From Helicobacteraceae bacterium (GTDB taxonomy: Bacteria; Campylobacterota; Campylobacteria; Campylobacterales; Sulfurimonadaceae), in the NCBI GenBank assembly GCA_015488855.1, contig WFMY01000124.1, positions 1 to 8,297 of the forward strand: a DNA stretch of 8,297 nt, given 5' to 3'. This document shows, one piece after another, positions 6,669-8,297 of this stretch (position 1 is its first letter; each line of letters begins with the position of its first letter). The position numbers were made by a program, and so were the translations under genes. The notes beneath the pieces were generated by a model that did not search any database, was not told where the DNA came from, and saw only the letters and a program-made list of their open reading frames with translations.

Positions 6669-7587
6669 TAACTTTTATTTTTTTTGTAAGCGAAGAGATG
6701 GGAGCTGAGTCAAATTTGTCTAAGTCTATCCAGATTATCTCACCGCTGATCTCTTCAACCTCATAGAGATGCACATCTAGGCGGTACTTTGTGTAGGAGT
6801 GTTTAAACTTTGCTATGAGCTTCTCTTCAAGTGGCTCGACTTTTGGAAGTACGAGCATATCTTTGTACATATTGTCATCTGAGAGTTGTAGGGCTATTTT
6901 GCCCTCTTTGATAAGCACTCCAAAATAGAGTTCCATTGCAATGTAGACTTTTTTCTTTGTTTGGGTGTAGAGTTGGGGTTCCTCTTTGCCTTGGCAATTT
7001 TCTTTGAGTGGACACGCACCACATTTTGGATTTTTTGGTAGGCAAACAAGCGAACCCAGATCCATCAATGCGAGATTGTGATGCCTTGGGTCTTTGTCAT
7101 TGACAAATTTTGTAGCATATTGCCATATAGTTTTATCGGTTTGATCGAGGAGTGCAAAGTAGCGTTTGAGTACCCTTGCGATGTTTGTGTCAACCACAGG
7201 GATGCTTTGACTGAGACCAAAACAACAAATTGCACTTGCAGTGTAGCGACCGATACCAGAGAGTTTGAGAAGTTCAGCTTCTCTTTGTGGCAACACTCCA
7301 TTGCACTCTTTTGCACAATTATGGAGATTTTTTGCACGCCTGTAGTAACCAAGCCCACTCCAAGCACTCAACACATCATCAAGTGGAGCATTTGCAAGAG
7401 CATCAAGGCTGGGAAACTTCTCTAAAAACTGAGGGTAATACTCATCTCGAACACGATTGACTTGGGTTTGTTGGAGCATAATCTCGCTGAGGTAAACATG
7501 GTAGAGATTTTGAGTGTTACGCCAAGGGAGAGCATGTCTGCCATGAACTTTGTACCATTTTAAAAGTTGTTGATGCTCTTGAACCAT
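6661..7587 (-). CDS. mutY: Adenine DNA glycosylase MutY
   Basis: Base-excision repair enzyme that removes adenine mispaired with 8-oxoguanine. This 308-residue protein is a little shorter than E. coli MutY (350), mainly at the C-terminus. Visible landmarks: RHALPWR at 17-23; SEIMLQQTQV at 34-43 with catalytic Glu35; GLGYYRRAKNLH at 78-89; helix-hairpin-helix LSGIGRYTASAI at 109-120; VVDTNIARVLKR at 131-142 with catalytic Asp133; and the [4Fe-4S] ligands Cys182, Cys189, Cys192 and Cys198 in the C-x6-C-x2-C-x5-C spacing. The C-terminal NUDIX-like domain (about 215-300) should read 8-oxoG, but the usual Phe-Ser-His loop aligns with Tyr265-Thr266-Lys267. The ATG follows the ABC gene's TAA with no gap. 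The nearest Shine-Dalgarno-like AAAAAGG (7606-7600) is 12 nt away, so translational coupling to the ABC gene is likely. No other in-frame ATG occurs until residue 37, inside the catalytic motif. Confidence 0.96.
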   Translation of the reverse strand: MVQEHQQLLKWYKVHGRHALPWRNTQNLYHVYLSEIMLQQTQVNRVRDEYYPQFLEKFPSLDALANAPLDDVLSAWSGLGYYRRAKNLHNCAKECNGVLPQREAELLKLSGIGRYTASAICCFGLSQSIPVVDTNIARVLKRYFALLDQTDKTIWQYATKFVNDKDPRHHNLALMDLGSLVCLPKNPKCGACPLKENCQGKEEPQLYTQTKKKVYIAMELYFGVLIKEGKIALQLSDDNMYKDMLVLPKVEPLEEKLIAKFKHSYTKYRLDVHLYEVEEISGEIIWIDLDKFDSAPISSLTKKIKVMV

Positions 7588-8297
7588 TTAGATAAGTTGC
7601 CTTTTTACAAATTCACTATAATGACCCTCTTCGGACTCAAGCTCTTTGTGCGTACCACTTTGTACTAGATGCCCATCATCAAGTACATGAATCAAGTCAG
7701 CATGTTTAACGGTGCTAAGTCTATGGGCTATGGTGATCACTGTTTTGTCTTGTAAAAATGGCTCGAGAGCATCTTGAAGTTTCATTTCTGTATGCACATC
7801 AAGAGCTGAGGTAGATTCATCAAAGATCACAACACTTGGCTTTGCTATGAGCATCCGCGCGATGCTTAGTCTCTGTCTTTGCCCTCCAGAGAGACGGATG
7901 CCATGACGCCCGACAATGGTGTCTAGCCCATCTTCCATCTGCTCTATCATCTCACTGAGTTGCGCAGTTTTAAGTGCATCATAAATCATCGTATCTGTGA
8001 TAGCAGTATCCCCCATCGTGATGTTAAAGCGTAGGCTAGAGTTGAAAAGTATAGGCATCTGTAAGACGAGAAATACTTTTTGTCTGAGGGATTTTTTATC
8101 AAGTTCTTCTATGCGTGTGTTATTGTAAGTGAGTTGGCCACTCTCTTTAGCGTAAAAACCAGATATCACTTGGGCTAAGGTAGTTTTACCACTTCCACTA
8201 GCCCCTATGAGGGCTATCTTAGATCCTGAACTTATCTTAAGGGAGATATTTTTTAAGATAGGTTTCTCTTTGGAGTAGGAGAAGCTTACCTCTTTTA
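7588..8297 (-). CDS. ABC exporter, C-terminal nucleotide-binding domain (N-terminal membrane part outside window)
   Basis: The frame stays open to the window edge, giving 235 visible residues, the ATPase half of an MsbA/MdlB-like (ABCB-type) exporter. Motifs in order, numbered from the first whole codon: A-loop Tyr7 in VSFSY; Walker A GASGSGKTT at 31-39; Q-loop Gln79 in LVLQMP; signature LSGGQRQR at 135-142; Walker B VVIFDE at 155-160 with catalytic Glu160; D-loop SALD at 163-166; H-loop His191 in TIAHRLST. All ATP-hydrolysis residues are present. The order and the C-terminal tail are those of a transmembrane-NBD fusion, so a six-helix membrane domain is expected to the right of the window. 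The substrate cannot be told from the NBD. A GTG at 8169 could be mistaken for a start, but it lies after Walker A. The TAA stop directly abuts the mutY ATG, suggesting co-transcription. Confidence 0.93.
   Translation of the reverse strand, partial: KEVSFSYSKEKPILKNISLKISSGSKIALIGASGSGKTTLAQVISGFYAKESGQLTYNNTRIEELDKKSLRQKVFLVLQMPILFNSSLRFNITMGDTAITDTMIYDALKTAQLSEMIEQMEDGLDTIVGRHGIRLSGGQRQRLSIARMLIAKPSVVIFDESTSALDVHTEMKLQDALEPFLQDKTVITIAHRLSTVKHADLIHVLDDGHLVQSGTHKELESEEGHYSEFVKRQLI

Noticed and set aside
7065..7367. 100-codon minus-strand frame inside mutY
   Set aside because: It is out of frame with a gene whose catalytic, HhH and Fe-S motifs are all in the other frame.
7588..8169. Reading the ABC gene as a 193-residue protein starting at GTG 8169
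   Set aside because: The A-loop and Walker A lie upstream of 8169 in the same open frame, so this start would remove the ATP site. The gene simply continues past the window edge.
1..8297. Mobile element, CRISPR array, tRNA or defence island
   Set aside because: I saw no transposase, integrase, terminal inverted repeats, spaced repeat array or tRNA-like sequence. The genes are ordinary chromosomal functions.

Overview
All credible genes in this window lie on the minus strand, so it reads from the right edge to the left. The AT-rich, lysine-rich coding sequence, tight gene packing and protein flavour suggest a free-living member of the Campylobacterota (Sulfurimonas/Sulfurovum-like). This is an inference from style; there is no rRNA or other taxonomic marker here. 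No tRNA, rRNA, CRISPR array, transposase or integrase is visible.

Layout in transcription order. (1) 8297-7588: the C-terminal nucleotide-binding domain of an ABC exporter, cut by the window edge. (2) 7587-6661: mutY, the A/G-mismatch adenine glycosylase, whose ATG directly follows the ABC stop codon. (3) 6654-6346: a 102-residue secreted protein of unknown function with a His/Cys cluster. (4) 6296-5127, 5134-4082 and 4092-1027: a complete three-part heavy-metal efflux system, with an outer-membrane factor, a periplasmic adaptor and a CzcA/CusA-type RND pump joined by short overlaps. (5) 951-1: the first 317 codons of a large secreted lipoprotein with calcium-loop-like motifs, running off the left edge.

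The efflux genes make one machine: the RND pump takes metal ions from the periplasm or inner membrane using the proton gradient, the adaptor bridges the periplasm, and the outer-membrane factor is the exit duct. The pump lacks the methionine triad of the Cu(I)/Ag(I) pump CusA and looks more like the divalent-cation (CzcA) type. The small secreted protein just upstream may be an accessory factor. A possible extended -10 promoter at the end of mutY and a second possible promoter before the outer-membrane factor could separate efflux transcription from the ABC-mutY pair.

This is mostly an ordinary chromosomal region. I found no clear evidence of a wholly new system. The best leads are the small His/Cys protein with its possibly leaderless start, the helically spaced direct repeats upstream of the lipoprotein, the metal-site substitutions in the pump, and a non-standard 8-oxoG recognition loop in MutY.
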